Source of the DNA: Deltaproteobacteria bacterium
GTDB lineage: Bacteria > Bdellovibrionota_C > UBA2361 > OMII01
Assembly (NCBI GenBank): GCA_947491545.1
Contig: CANLJX010000004.1
Location: 1 to 54,555 of the forward strand
Direction of reading: 5' to 3'
DNA: 54,555 nucleotides
In this document: positions 1 to 8,045 of the stretch, piece after piece
Layout: each line of letters opens with the position of its first letter
How positions within the stretch are numbered: the stretch's first letter is position 1
The notes under the pieces: model-generated
Told to the model about the DNA's origin: nothing
The model's database searches: none
Seen by the model: only the letters and a program-made list of their open reading frames with translations
Program-made: the position numbers and the translations under genes

Positions 1-30
1 CAAGTTGCCCTCGCCGCTCTCTTTGTGAAA
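1..30. repeat. right arm of ACAAAGAG palindromic repeat (cut by window edge)
   Basis: The first bases contain CTCGCCGCTCTCTTTGTG, which matches the right arm of the palindromic intergenic repeat found seven more times in this window. The left arm would lie outside the window. It is followed at about 121-170 by a GC-rich block of CCGGNN-type hexamers, the same combination seen at the other copies. Confidence 0.7.
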
Positions 31-120
31 ACACTCCCATCACATTATGGGGTAGGCGATTTTCTCCGGCTTGGCGCCAGCTCGCTACTGCACTGGTTGC
101 CTTAAAATCCGATAACCACC

Positions 121-172
121 AGGCAACGGGAACGGCACCGGCTCCGGTACCGGTTCCGCTCCCGAATCGCAC
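121..172. repeat. CCGGNN hexamer-type GC-rich block
   Basis: The block is built from loosely 6-bp-periodic units such as ACCGGCTCCGGTACCGG and GGGAACGG. It lies just beyond the 3' end of the minus-strand glycosyltransferase at 200-1903. Similar blocks sit at 3613-3720, 17040-17100, 20445-20503, 33035-33090 and 33455-33510, so this is one member of a repeat family. Confidence 0.6.
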
Positions 173-199
173 CTGCCTTGAAGCTAGCCAGAACCGCCC

Positions 200-1903
200 T
201 TACTTCAACCCCTTCCCCGTCCCGCGATACACATTCCACTGGCCAATCTCTGCCAGCTTCTTGTCGCTCAACGTGGGGTCGATTCCGAGCAGCTCCTTCT
301 CGTTGCGATTGCGCACGACGAGCACATCTACGTCCGCATTCGGAATCTGCGGGTCCTCTAGGTTCACGATCGTCAGAGATGGGCTCTGGTGCAGCGGACC
401 GTAGAAGGTGGACGAGAACGGGAAGTACACGGGGAATCCGACCCGAATCTGAGCGTCTGGCTTCGAGAGCGATGCAACCAATTCAAGAACGCGGCGTGAA
501 GAGCGGTTGTTCGAGATATGGTTGTTCCACGCTACGGATGCGAGGGCATACGTCATGACCGTGCAGACTGCGAGTCGTCCGATCTCCTTTATTGGAGATG
601 TCTGCGCCCGGTTCACGTAGAGCGATGCTACGTACAAGAAAGCCACCGCAATCACGCACGCAGCGAGAGCGCCTGGGGTCCCGTACATTGTAACGCCGAT
701 AATCGCCCCGGTGAATGTTACTGCAGCCAAGAGGACCGTGAGGCCACGCGTGAGCTTGTACGAGAAGCGCAGCGCGCCTTCATCTGGCTCAACGAAGCGA
801 GCCCACAGCACAGCGCCCAAGAAAGCGAAGCCTGGAATGGAAGGCATGATGTAGGTGCCTGTGTACTGCCGCGCTCCGAGCAGCAGGAACGGGCAGCAAG
901 TTGCCCAGAGAACACCAAAGAGCAGGTCTGGATCAACAACGATCTTCTGTACTGAGCTTTTGCTGAAGACCTGCTTGTAGCGAGCAGCAAACCAGAACAG
1001 GAGCATTACAGACCACGGGACGAGTGCTGGAATCATCATCAACCACGCGGCACCGAAAGGTTGGCGATGGCCAGAGCCGTACACGTCGCCGTACTCCTTC
1101 TTAAAGAAGCGGCCGAAATTCTCCGAGATGAAAAAATACTCCAAGAATCCCGGAGTTTTTAGCTCAGCCAGAATGTACCAAGGCATGGCGACCACCAGGA
1201 AGAGCAGCGTGCCGGCAATCCACGGCAGTGCGGCAAACTGCTTAGGCCACTTTCCGGTGGTGTAGCGCAGAATCACCATCCAGGGCACGACGATGAGTCC
1301 CGGCAGCACGACTGCCAGAGGCCCCTTGACTAACATGCCGATGCCAGCACCAACGAATGCGACGTAGCCCCAAACGTTCGAAACTTGGAGCGAGCCCGGC
1401 CCTCTTCTTTTTTCAGCAAGAAGAAATCCGACGATCGACATGGTTGTGCCAAGCGTCAACGTCGTGTCTAGCAGCGCTGCTCCGGCGAGGAAGAAGGCTA
1501 TCGTCGAGGATGCGAAGATAATTGCTGCTGTGTAACCGGCCGTAATACCGAGCCGAACCCTGCCCGCAAAACCGAGCAGCACTCCAATTCCGATTCCGCT
1601 TAGCACACCCGGAAGGCGAGCTGCGAACGATGTGTATCCGAAGAGGAGGTAAGAGATCTGCATCAGCCAGAAGTGGAGCGGGGGCTTGCCGTTGTAGGGC
1701 ACCTCAACTCCCCGCAAGTTGATCCACGGCGTAATCCAATCGTTGCGGTCGAGCATTATCTTGGCGACCGAGCCGTAGCGACCCTCGGTTGAGTCCACCA
1801 GGTCAGGGAAAGGCAGGGTAAGGAGCCGCATCAAAACGATGGTTGCGAGAATGGCTATGGAGCCTTTCGCGAACTGCCGGGAAGAAAATTGTGGGACGTG
1901 CAC
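200..1903 (-). CDS. ArnT/PMT-like membrane glycosyltransferase (GT39/GT83 type)
   Basis: This is a 567-residue polytopic membrane protein of the GT-C class, which transfers a sugar from a polyprenyl-phosphate donor on the periplasmic side. After a first membrane segment (residues about 14-30) it shows the family's acidic loop motif STEGRYGSVAKIM with a key Glu. This is followed by the NGKPPLHFW segment typical of ArnT-like proteins. Many hydrophobic segments follow, and a short soluble tail of about 110 residues closes the protein. The start is GTG with GAGG eight bases upstream. It stands alone, divergent from the lipoprotein gene at 2229, and apart from the main glycan locus. The acceptor (lipid A, protein or glycan) cannot be read from the sequence. 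Confidence 0.85.
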   Translation of the reverse strand: MHVPQFSSRQFAKGSIAILATIVLMRLLTLPFPDLVDSTEGRYGSVAKIMLDRNDWITPWINLRGVEVPYNGKPPLHFWLMQISYLLFGYTSFAARLPGVLSGIGIGVLLGFAGRVRLGITAGYTAAIIFASSTIAFFLAGAALLDTTLTLGTTMSIVGFLLAEKRRGPGSLQVSNVWGYVAFVGAGIGMLVKGPLAVVLPGLIVVPWMVILRYTTGKWPKQFAALPWIAGTLLFLVVAMPWYILAELKTPGFLEYFFISENFGRFFKKEYGDVYGSGHRQPFGAAWLMMIPALVPWSVMLLFWFAARYKQVFSKSSVQKIVVDPDLLFGVLWATCCPFLLLGARQYTGTYIMPSIPGFAFLGAVLWARFVEPDEGALRFSYKLTRGLTVLLAAVTFTGAIIGVTMYGTPGALAACVIAVAFLYVASLYVNRAQTSPIKEIGRLAVCTVMTYALASVAWNNHISNNRSSRRVLELVASLSKPDAQIRVGFPVYFPFSSTFYGPLHQSPSLTIVNLEDPQIPNADVDVLVVRNRNEKELLGIDPTLSDKKLAEIGQWNVYRGTGKGLK

Positions 1904-2228
1904 AGTATATCCTCAAGGAACTTCAAGGCGCCGAGGTTATCACCTGGAGAGGGGGCTGACGAGCCGTCTAGGGTATAAAAATGATGACCCTGTTGCTGGG
2001 TAACTTGAGTCCCTGCCAGGGAAAAAAGAGAGGAGCAGCTACCGGTCGATCAGGGGAGGTTTTGTGGCAACCGACCGGTAGTGCTCCACGCCTAAGGTGA
2101 TTGACGGCCCTCTCTCCACTCTATTCAGGACCTGCGGCGCTTTTTCCTCATCCTACTCCGTAAGTGCCAGTGCCGCTGAGGTATCTGGACCAATTTCCCG
2201 CGGGATCTTCATGTTCTTTTCGGTATCG
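1904..2228. other. 325-bp divergent intergenic region with several hairpins
   Basis: This gap carries the promoters for two divergent genes. Inverted repeats include AGGGT/ACCCT (1970-1974/1987-1991), TCCCTGCCAGGGA (2010-2022) and a long stem with arms 2032-2048 and 2072-2087. An open frame runs from a GTG at 2097 into the downstream gene, but its first 44 residues look unlike a signal sequence. I treat those residues as untranslated. Confidence 0.5.
2032..2087. repeat. long inverted repeat (stem-loop) in the leader of the lipoprotein gene
   Basis: The left arm GGAGCAGCTACCGGTCG pairs with the right arm CGACCGGTAGTGCTCC with one bulged base, leaving a 23-base loop. No T-run follows on either strand, so it is not a simple intrinsic terminator. 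It could be a structured mRNA leader or an operator, and I recognise no known riboswitch core in it. Confidence 0.55.
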
Positions 2229-3467
2229 ATGACGCGTCTTGTGGCGCGGATCTGTGCGCTCTTTGCGCTGCTGCATACCGGCGGCTGCTTCCGCGTTTCG
2301 CGTGATCACCTCTACGACGGGCCCCCGCCTCGGCCGGCAGCGATGGAGCGCTACTACGCGCCTGAACAGAGCTACACCGGCTACCGCGAGGAGATCGAGA
2401 AGGCAACGCCGAAGTTTACGATCAAGCACATCACCGTGGAGTCCTACGCAGGACCGATCGTAATCGACTACTTCCAGACCCCGAAGCAGAGCGATGCGCT
2501 TGTGCTCGTCTTCCCGGTGCTGGGCGGAAAGAACTTCATCGAGCGGCACATGGCAAAGTACTTCGCCGAGGCTGGATTCGATGCAGCGATTGTAAACCGC
2601 AGCAACGAGTTTAAGGATCCAGCGAAGTTCGATCAGCTTGAGGAGATCTTCAGGCTCAACGTGATTCGCGATCGTCTCGCGCTCGACTTTTTCCAGAACG
2701 AGTACGGCAAGGCTCGCTTCGGCACCTTCGGCATCAGCCGCGGCGCAATTAATGTGGCGCTGACTGCGGGGATCGACGATCGGCTCAAGTACAACGTGCT
2801 CGTGATGGGGGGCACTGACCTAGTCGACCTCTTCCGTGACTCAAACCAGCCGCGCATATCGAATTACATCCAGATGGTCTCTGAACAGAAAGGTTTTGTT
2901 CAGGAGCAGTTCTTTGAGGCGTTGCGCCGGCAGCTCCGTACCGACCCTAAAAACACAGCGCGTTACCTTGATGGGCGCGATACGCTCCTTATCCTCGGCA
3001 TCTTCGACCGCACCGTGCCATTCCGGTATGGGCTCAGGCTGCGCGAACAGATCGGACGGCCGGAGACGGTCTTCTTGCTCGCGGACCACTATGTTGGAGT
3101 GCTTTACTCGCAGACGGTGTCAGTCGTGCCGCCAAGCAAAGATGGTCCTGGGCTCTTCCCATTTCCGTACGTCGAAGAGGAGGCGCTCAATTTCTACGAC
3201 CGGCACTTCAACAACGAGACGCACTGGACGATCATCCCGTACCGGATACTGCAGACCCCGGTGAATCTCCTTGCCGAGGGCTTCGCCGAAGTCGGCTCGT
3301 TCTTCGAGTGGGCGTTCGACTCGGATGAAGATGAGCCTTCGGACGACGAGAGCGAAGAGAGTGAACAGTACTGGGTTGAGGCGCTTCAGATTGCGGCGGG
3401 GGCGAAGCCCGAAGATGCCGAGGGGTTGGCGTTGCAGGGGGGCACCGGAGTGGCTTCGGTGCGGTAG
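2229..3467 (+). CDS. alpha/beta-hydrolase-fold lipoprotein
   Basis: The chosen start (ATG at 2229) gives a 412-residue protein. It begins with a lipoprotein-like signal (RLVARICALFALLHTGGC, acylated Cys near residue 20), so it is probably membrane-anchored outside the cytoplasm. Residues about 70-330 resemble an alpha/beta hydrolase: a strand leading into VFPVLGG, then the nucleophile elbow GISRG with Ser near residue 170. A candidate Asp lies in ILGIFDRTVP and a candidate His in ADHYVG. The C-terminal tail is strongly acidic (DSDEDEPSDDESEESE). An in-frame GTG at 2097 would add 44 residues and bury the signal peptide, so it is less likely. The substrate is unknown. Confidence 0.75.
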   Translation: MTRLVARICALFALLHTGGCFRVSRDHLYDGPPPRPAAMERYYAPEQSYTGYREEIEKATPKFTIKHITVESYAGPIVIDYFQTPKQSDALVLVFPVLGGKNFIERHMAKYFAEAGFDAAIVNRSNEFKDPAKFDQLEEIFRLNVIRDRLALDFFQNEYGKARFGTFGISRGAINVALTAGIDDRLKYNVLVMGGTDLVDLFRDSNQPRISNYIQMVSEQKGFVQEQFFEALRRQLRTDPKNTARYLDGRDTLLILGIFDRTVPFRYGLRLREQIGRPETVFLLADHYVGVLYSQTVSVVPPSKDGPGLFPFPYVEEEALNFYDRHFNNETHWTIIPYRILQTPVNLLAEGFAEVGSFFEWAFDSDEDEPSDDESEESEQYWVEALQIAAGAKPEDAEGLALQGGTGVASVR

Positions 3468-3483
3468 CTGAAGGGGGAGGTTT

Positions 3484-3561
3484 ACAAAGAGAGCAGCGAG
3501 AGCAGCGGGCAGGGGAAAGCCAGACTAATTCCCCCTCGCTGTTCTCGCTGCTCTCTTTGTG
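3484..3561. repeat. ACAAAGAG palindromic repeat, copy 2
   Basis: The left arm ACAAAGAGAGCAGCGAGAGC and the right arm GCTGTTCTCGCTGCTCTCTTTGT form an imperfect palindrome with a short unpaired centre. It starts 17 bases after the stop of the lipoprotein gene, so it may also act as a transcription-terminating structure. Confidence 0.8.
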
Positions 3562-3612
3562 TTTATTCCCCTCCTCAAGCCTGCTCTTGGCGGCAGTGAT
3601 CTCTGATTTTTG

Positions 3613-3780
3613 TGCTGCGGAGCCGTAGCCGGAACCGTTCCCGCTGCCGCTCCCGGTTGGTGGGGCCCACGTCGCGATACTCCTTACCCGGGCACGGCAC
3701 CGGGAACGGTTCCGGTTTCGGCTCCTTCGCGCTTAGCGGGACTCTCTGCCGTGTACGGGTACGTGCACGTTCACGTCCCG
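3613..3780. repeat. CCGGNN hexamer block plus ACGTGCACG palindrome
   Basis: The block begins GCTGCGGAGCCGTAGCCGG, the reverse complement of a core seen at 33060 and 33475. It continues as degenerate CCGGNN/GGAACG units and ends in GTACGTGCACGTTCACGT. It joins repeat copies 2 and 3. Confidence 0.6.
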
Positions 3781-3795
3781 AGCGGGATTTGTTTT

Positions 3796-3869
3796 ACAAA
3801 GAGAGCAGCGAGAGCAGAGAGGGGAAATGAAGTTAACTCCCCCTCGCTGTTCTCGCTGCTCTCTTTGTG
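3796..3869. repeat. ACAAAGAG palindromic repeat, copy 3
   Basis: The arms are nearly identical to copy 2, but the centre differs (GAGGGGAAATGAAGTTAACT). The right arm ends ten bases before the stop of the minus-strand gene at 3879. Confidence 0.8.
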
Positions 3870-3878
3870 TCTTCCCCC

Positions 3879-5141
3879 TTATTTTGTTTGCTGAAAATCC
3901 GCCAAGCCTTTGCCGAAATCGAAGTACGTATATGGCTGAGATGCGGCCCACTCGTCTCGGCTCTTGGCGTTGTTGAACCAGATGCGGAGGTGCGAGGGCT
4001 CGTAGAGCACGTTCTGGAAGTTCGATGGCATCGCGATGTACGGGATGACCTCGTCCATAATGTTCTGTGGGGTCAGCTTGCCACGGTGCTCGGTGAGGGA
4101 CTGGTGCATCTTGTCATCGTAGTGGCCGCCGTACACAAAGTTTGGTATCCCGGGAAAGTTGCGCGAGTCATCCTTGAGTGTCTCTCCGACCTTGTGCACC
4201 TCGAAGCGGAACGGGTCACGAATGTACAGCTCGGCGCTCTTGTCCTTTCCGTCGCTCATGAGGAACACGAATGAGTTTGTTGGTGGTGCGGAACTGATAA
4301 TTTTCCGGACATCTTTCAGGTTTTTGGAGTACGTGAGCACATCGCGCAACAGGAACGGCATCGGCTCGCCGTGCATCGTCTCTCCGTCCGGGTCTCCGTA
4401 GCCCATCTCGCCTAGCGTGATCTGCTCGGCGTTCATGCCGGAGACGGCTCCAAGGAATCCTACCCAGCCGACGTTGACCGACGGTACGCCTTTGTTAGGG
4501 ACGTTGACGGTTAGCAACGGGTACTCGTGCAGCTTGGAGATCTTGTGCAAGCCCCAGTCGAGGATTCGCACGGTGTACATGGAGCCGTCGGCGGTGGCCG
4601 GCCCAGACGCAGCGAAGTTGCTGCACGAGGTTCCGTAGGCGCCGTTCATCATGTTTTTGATCACTTCTTTGAGCTTCTTCTTTCCGCCCCACTCTGAGAT
4701 CTCTGGCAGTGCGTGAATGCCGTGCACCACTTTAAGAGGCAGTCGGGCGCCGTGCGCTAGGCCGTGCATCTCTTCGATGTACTCCTGAGGGATGTACGGG
4801 CGCTGCCGCTCGTAGGCTTCAAAGAGGAGCTCCTCGAAATGGTACTTGGAGAGGAGCTTGTCGTAGAGATAGAGAAGATTGTCGCGCACCTCTTCGCGCA
4901 AGAGGACTCCCTGCTGGTATCCGCGCTCGTAAGGAGTGCCCGAGACGTAGATCACGCGCACCTTGCCGTCGTCGGTCCAGCCGACTTTGGCTTTCGACAC
5001 GATCTCCTTCTCTTGCTCCACCGAGCTTATGACGTCGCTGCGAATCAGGAAGTGGTCGGGGTCGATCCGTAGGTAGGCGCAGGCGTTGAGCGAGAGCGAT
5101 GCGAGTGCGACGAGGGTAAACCGGAGCAGGGGGTGTTGCAT
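3879..5141 (-). CDS. C45-like NTN-hydrolase (acyltransferase/peptidase family) lipoprotein
   Basis: This is a 420-residue protein starting at the ATG at 5141. It has a lipoprotein signal (lipobox SLNAC, Cys near residue 21). It resembles the peptidase C45 / acyl-CoA:6-APA acyltransferase and choloylglycine-type NTN hydrolases. The N-terminal half holds the TPYERGYQQGVLL region. The probable nucleophile is the Cys in GTSCSNFAA (near residue 173). The central part shows the family-like TVRILDWG and GVSGMN-type (GAVSGMNAEQI) segments. These enzymes normally self-cleave before the Cys and hydrolyse or transfer acyl amides. A longer open frame (start 5195) would push the signal peptide inward and is unlikely. 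It is convergent with the lipoprotein at 2229. Confidence 0.75.
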   Translation of the reverse strand: MQHPLLRFTLVALASLSLNACAYLRIDPDHFLIRSDVISSVEQEKEIVSKAKVGWTDDGKVRVIYVSGTPYERGYQQGVLLREEVRDNLLYLYDKLLSKYHFEELLFEAYERQRPYIPQEYIEEMHGLAHGARLPLKVVHGIHALPEISEWGGKKKLKEVIKNMMNGAYGTSCSNFAASGPATADGSMYTVRILDWGLHKISKLHEYPLLTVNVPNKGVPSVNVGWVGFLGAVSGMNAEQITLGEMGYGDPDGETMHGEPMPFLLRDVLTYSKNLKDVRKIISSAPPTNSFVFLMSDGKDKSAELYIRDPFRFEVHKVGETLKDDSRNFPGIPNFVYGGHYDDKMHQSLTEHRGKLTPQNIMDEVIPYIAMPSNFQNVLYEPSHLRIWFNNAKSRDEWAASQPYTYFDFGKGLADFQQTK

Positions 5142-5298
5142 AACGTTTGTGGCTTTCTTCCCAGTATAGCGAGCTTTTGTGTGGCTCCGAAGCACGGAAC
5201 TACTTAAGGGAACATTCGGCGGATTTGTCCTTTTTCTTGAGCACGAACTAGGCTGCTTGGGCGCCGCGAGAAGCTGTTATAACGGCGATTGGGGCGGG

Positions 5299-5682
5299 CT
5301 AGGTCAGGGAGATTTCATCTACCAGGGCGAGGATCTCGCGCGTCTCGACGATCCGCAGCTCATCGTCCCAGGGGACACGAACTCCGGCGTTTTTGGGGAT
5401 AAGGACGGTGCTGCCGTTTGGAATGCCGCTCACGTTGGTTTCCTCGGAGGTGTCTGAGTCCACGGCGCTGGCGACCTCGATCACCTCGGCTACGATGCTC
5501 TCCTGCAACGCCTCCTTGGCTCCTTCGGGCAGATAAAGACCGCTATCGGTTACGTTTAGGTCCTTCTGGATCCTGACTAGCACTCGCAGCCCTAACGGGT
5601 GGACTCTACGAATCCGGCGTTTTTCTGAGTGTCGATGGGATTCAAACAGCGGTTTGCTATCTTGGTGTTTCTTCGGAGTCAT
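5299..5682 (-). CDS. GroES-like co-chaperonin 10 with basic N-terminal extension
   Basis: Residues about 30-127 match the Cpn10 fold: PLGLRVLVRI at the start of the barrel, then a mobile-loop-like segment (DSGLYLPEGAKEA) and AEVIEVA. A roof/closing part follows (GSTVLIPKNAGVRV, EILALV). GroES caps the GroEL ring. The protein is longer than the usual 95 residues because of a Lys/Arg/His-rich N-terminal stretch of about 28 residues. No groEL gene lies next to it, which suggests a secondary or divergent co-chaperonin. The start at ATG 5682 is uncertain; an upstream in-frame start at 5766 exists. Confidence 0.75.
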   Translation of the reverse strand: MTPKKHQDSKPLFESHRHSEKRRIRRVHPLGLRVLVRIQKDLNVTDSGLYLPEGAKEALQESIVAEVIEVASAVDSDTSEETNVSGIPNGSTVLIPKNAGVRVPWDDELRIVETREILALVDEISLT

Positions 5683-5953
5683 GTGCGAATTTCTGTGCTT
5701 CCAGGGGAGGTCTTTCCTGTGCGTCAGCAGCCTGCTCATCGTAGCTAGCCTGCTCCGAGCAGGCAACGAGGGGAGTGAGAGCCGATTAGCGTTGTTTCGG
5801 CAGCAACGCCGCTCTAGTGCTGTGCTGCAGCCCGTGGCGTGCTATATGCGGGGCGCACAGTTTCGCCGTATTTCTTTATACTTGGACCCTTTTTTCTGGC
5901 GAGAGAGTCTAAGTAGTACTGAGTGTGCGTAGCGAAGCACGAGGAGAAATAGA

Positions 5954-7243
5954 ATGTCCGAGATAGCTGAACTGAAACTCGCGGGGCAGACGATTGAGCT
6001 GCCGGTTGTTATTGGCACAGAGAACGAGAAGGGCGTCGACGTCTCGAACCTGCGCGCGAAGACGGGCTACATCACGCTCGACAACGGCTACATGAACACG
6101 GGCGCATGCACGAGCGCGATTACGTTCATCGACGGCGAGAAGGGGATCCTGCGTTACCGCGGCATTCCGATCGAGGTGCTCGCCGAGCGCTCTACCTTCC
6201 TTGAGGTCGCCTACCTTCTGATCGAGGGGAAGCTTCCGACTCAGGCAGAGCTCGACTACTTCACGAACCGAGTTCGTCGCCACACGATGATCCACGAGGA
6301 TATCAAGCGCTTCTACGACGGATTCCCGCGCGATGCTCACCCGATGGCGATCCTCGCCTCAGTAGTCTCGTCGCTCTCGACCTTCTACCAGCACGATGAC
6401 CAGCGCTCAGAAGACGAGCAGTTCTCGCTCAATGCGGTTCGCTTGCTCGCCAAGCTGCCGACTATCGCCGCGTACGCGTACAAGAAGTCGATCGGGCAGC
6501 CGCTCATGTACCCGCAGAACCACATGAGCTACTGCGAGAACTTCCTGCACATGATGTTCTCGACTCCAGCTGAGCACTACGAGGTTGACCCGGTGATGAC
6601 TGAGACGCTCAACCTGCTGCTGATCCTGCATGCCGACCACGAGCAGAACTGCTCGACGTCGACGGTGCGAATGGTGAGCAGCAGTAAGGCGAGCCTCTTC
6701 GCAGCGATCACTGCCGGCATCTGTGCCCTGTGGGGTCCGCGTCACGGCGGCGCTAACGAAGAGGTCATCGACATGCTCACCCAGATGCGCAACGAGGGCG
6801 GCGGGGTGAAGAAGTACATCGACATGGCGAAGGACAAGAACAGCAACTTCAAGCTGATGGGCTTTGGCCACCGTGTGTACAAGAACTTTGATCCACGCGC
6901 AAAGATTATCAAAGCGGCATGTGACAAGCTTCTCGCTCGGATGAAGATATCAGATCCGCTGCTCGACATTGCGAAGGAGCTCGAAGAGGCGGCGCTCAAG
7001 GACCCGTACTTCGTGGAGCGAAAACTCTACCCGAACGTCGACTTCTATAGCGGCATTATCTACAAGGCGATGGGCATACCGACTGTCGCGTTCACTGTGA
7101 TGTTCGCACTTGGACGTCTCCCAGGCTGGATTGCGCACTCGAAGGAGTACAGCAAGGAGCCGGGCAACAAGATCAACCGGCCGCGGCAGATCTACATTGG
7201 AGAGCCGCAGTCGGAGTATGTTTCGGTGGATAAGCGGAAGTAG
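5954..7243 (+). CDS. gltA: citrate synthase (type II)
   Basis: This 429-residue protein condenses oxaloacetate and acetyl-CoA in the cytoplasm, the first step of the TCA cycle. It has the full citrate synthase layout: an N-terminal beta region, the YRGIPIEVLAE segment, NHMSYCENFLHMMF, catalytic His regions PRHGGANEE and GFGHRVYKNFDPRA, and the catalytic Asp region NVDFYSGI. Its length and N-terminal domain fit the hexameric, NADH-sensitive type II enzymes. The ribosome-binding site CGAGGAG lies eight bases before the ATG. It is divergent from the GroES-like gene. Confidence 0.97.
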   Translation: MSEIAELKLAGQTIELPVVIGTENEKGVDVSNLRAKTGYITLDNGYMNTGACTSAITFIDGEKGILRYRGIPIEVLAERSTFLEVAYLLIEGKLPTQAELDYFTNRVRRHTMIHEDIKRFYDGFPRDAHPMAILASVVSSLSTFYQHDDQRSEDEQFSLNAVRLLAKLPTIAAYAYKKSIGQPLMYPQNHMSYCENFLHMMFSTPAEHYEVDPVMTETLNLLLILHADHEQNCSTSTVRMVSSSKASLFAAITAGICALWGPRHGGANEEVIDMLTQMRNEGGGVKKYIDMAKDKNSNFKLMGFGHRVYKNFDPRAKIIKAACDKLLARMKISDPLLDIAKELEEAALKDPYFVERKLYPNVDFYSGIIYKAMGIPTVAFTVMFALGRLPGWIAHSKEYSKEPGNKINRPRQIYIGEPQSEYVSVDKRK

Positions 7244-7255
7244 AGAGCTGGCGTT

Positions 7256-7296
7256 CCTGGGGCTTGAACGGAGCCCAGGTAGGGCGCTAGCCCTTT
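7256..7296 (+). terminator. probable terminator after gltA
   Basis: Two consecutive stems, CCTGGGGCT/AGCCCAGG and GGGC-GCTA-GCCC followed by TTT, lie just after the citrate synthase stop. They overlap the end of the convergent gene, so this may work in both directions. The T-run is short. Confidence 0.45.
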
Positions 7297-7841
7297 GGCC
7301 ACGTTATTGAGCTGTCCTCATCAGCTGCGTTCCTGCAGCATTCCTCGAATTCCTGCGAGCATTTTTGAATCTTTGCCTGGTCTTTCTTCCATGAAAGCAG
7401 GTTGGCTAGGAGCTGAGCGATGAGGACCCCTTTTTCAGTGGCCTGCTTCATAAAGTACTGCATCGCCTTTGGATCTTTTGGATCTTTCTCGTTCCGGGCC
7501 TTCCAGAAGAAATCCTCCTGCTCCTTTTTGAGGCGCTCAATTCGCTCAAGGATCAGGGCCTCGTTGTCCGGCAGCTGCGTAAAATCATCCGTTCCCGCAA
7601 TGCAGTAGATGAAAGCAGACTCGCATTTAGAGAGATACGCTGGACAGCCATTTGCTGGGGGGTACCGAGGGGTTTGAGTCCCATTTGCCGGTTGAGGGTC
7701 TGCCGGCGACGAAGCTGATGCGTTACCGGGGGCCATCGCGCTCTGCGGCGCAGAGAAGGCAGCTGCTGGCATCAATAGCATCGCGATGGATAGCGAGCAG
7801 ATGAGCTTGGTTAAAAATCCCCAAGAGCCTTGATTTGTCAT
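7287..7841 (-). CDS. secreted Cys-containing protein of unknown function
   Basis: The product is 184 residues from the ATG at 7841, which has an excellent upstream GGGAGG. A signal peptide (residues about 8-33, ending AAAFSA) is followed by a Pro/Ala/Ser-rich linker. A helical domain then carries six cysteines (CPAYLSKC, FIYC, KCSQEFEECC), suggesting disulfides outside the cytoplasm. A charged stretch (ERIERLKKEQEDFFWKARNEK) looks coiled-coil-like. I do not recognise the family. It is convergent with gltA. Confidence 0.65.
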   Translation of the reverse strand: MTNQGSWGFLTKLICSLSIAMLLMPAAAFSAPQSAMAPGNASASSPADPQPANGTQTPRYPPANGCPAYLSKCESAFIYCIAGTDDFTQLPDNEALILERIERLKKEQEDFFWKARNEKDPKDPKAMQYFMKQATEKGVLIAQLLANLLSWKKDQAKIQKCSQEFEECCRNAADEDSSITWPKG

Positions 7842-7989
7842 AAGCGCCTCCCTGTAGTGAAGTAGGTAGTCGGGCTGTTTTTCAAGGGGCTTGAGCGTCA
7901 AGACCACCCTAAAGAACTTTGAGTTTAGGGAGCATGTTGTTTCAATTGGTTATAGCGCTGAAGCTGTTTTAGGCCCTGAATAGAGGAGA

Positions 7990-8008
7990 GGGAGAAGAGC
8001 CTTCTCCC
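7990..8008. terminator. perfect hairpin downstream of nhaD
   Basis: GGGAGAAG-AGC-CTTCTCCC is a perfect 8-bp stem located about 40 bases beyond the nhaD stop. It lacks a clear T-run, so its role as a terminator is a guess. Confidence 0.35.
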
Positions 8009-8045
8009 AGATGCTTCGAGAGGAGGAGCCTAGGGCTGGCGAACG

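Larger units (their letters stand above)
3468..3878. other. 411-bp convergent intergenic region filled by repeat elements
   Basis: This region lies between two convergent gene ends. It holds two copies of the ACAAAGAG palindrome (3484-3561 and 3796-3869) with a GC-rich hexamer block and an ACGTGCACG-type palindrome between them. I see no gene here. Confidence 0.7.

Noticed and set aside
1904-2228. known riboswitch (c-di-GMP, cobalamin, TPP, fluoride)
   Set aside because: I could not find the conserved core of any of these classes, only stems.
2097-2228. 44-residue N-terminal extension of the lipoprotein
   Set aside because: It would put the lipoprotein signal sequence in the middle of the protein. 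The ATG at 2229 restores it to the N terminus.
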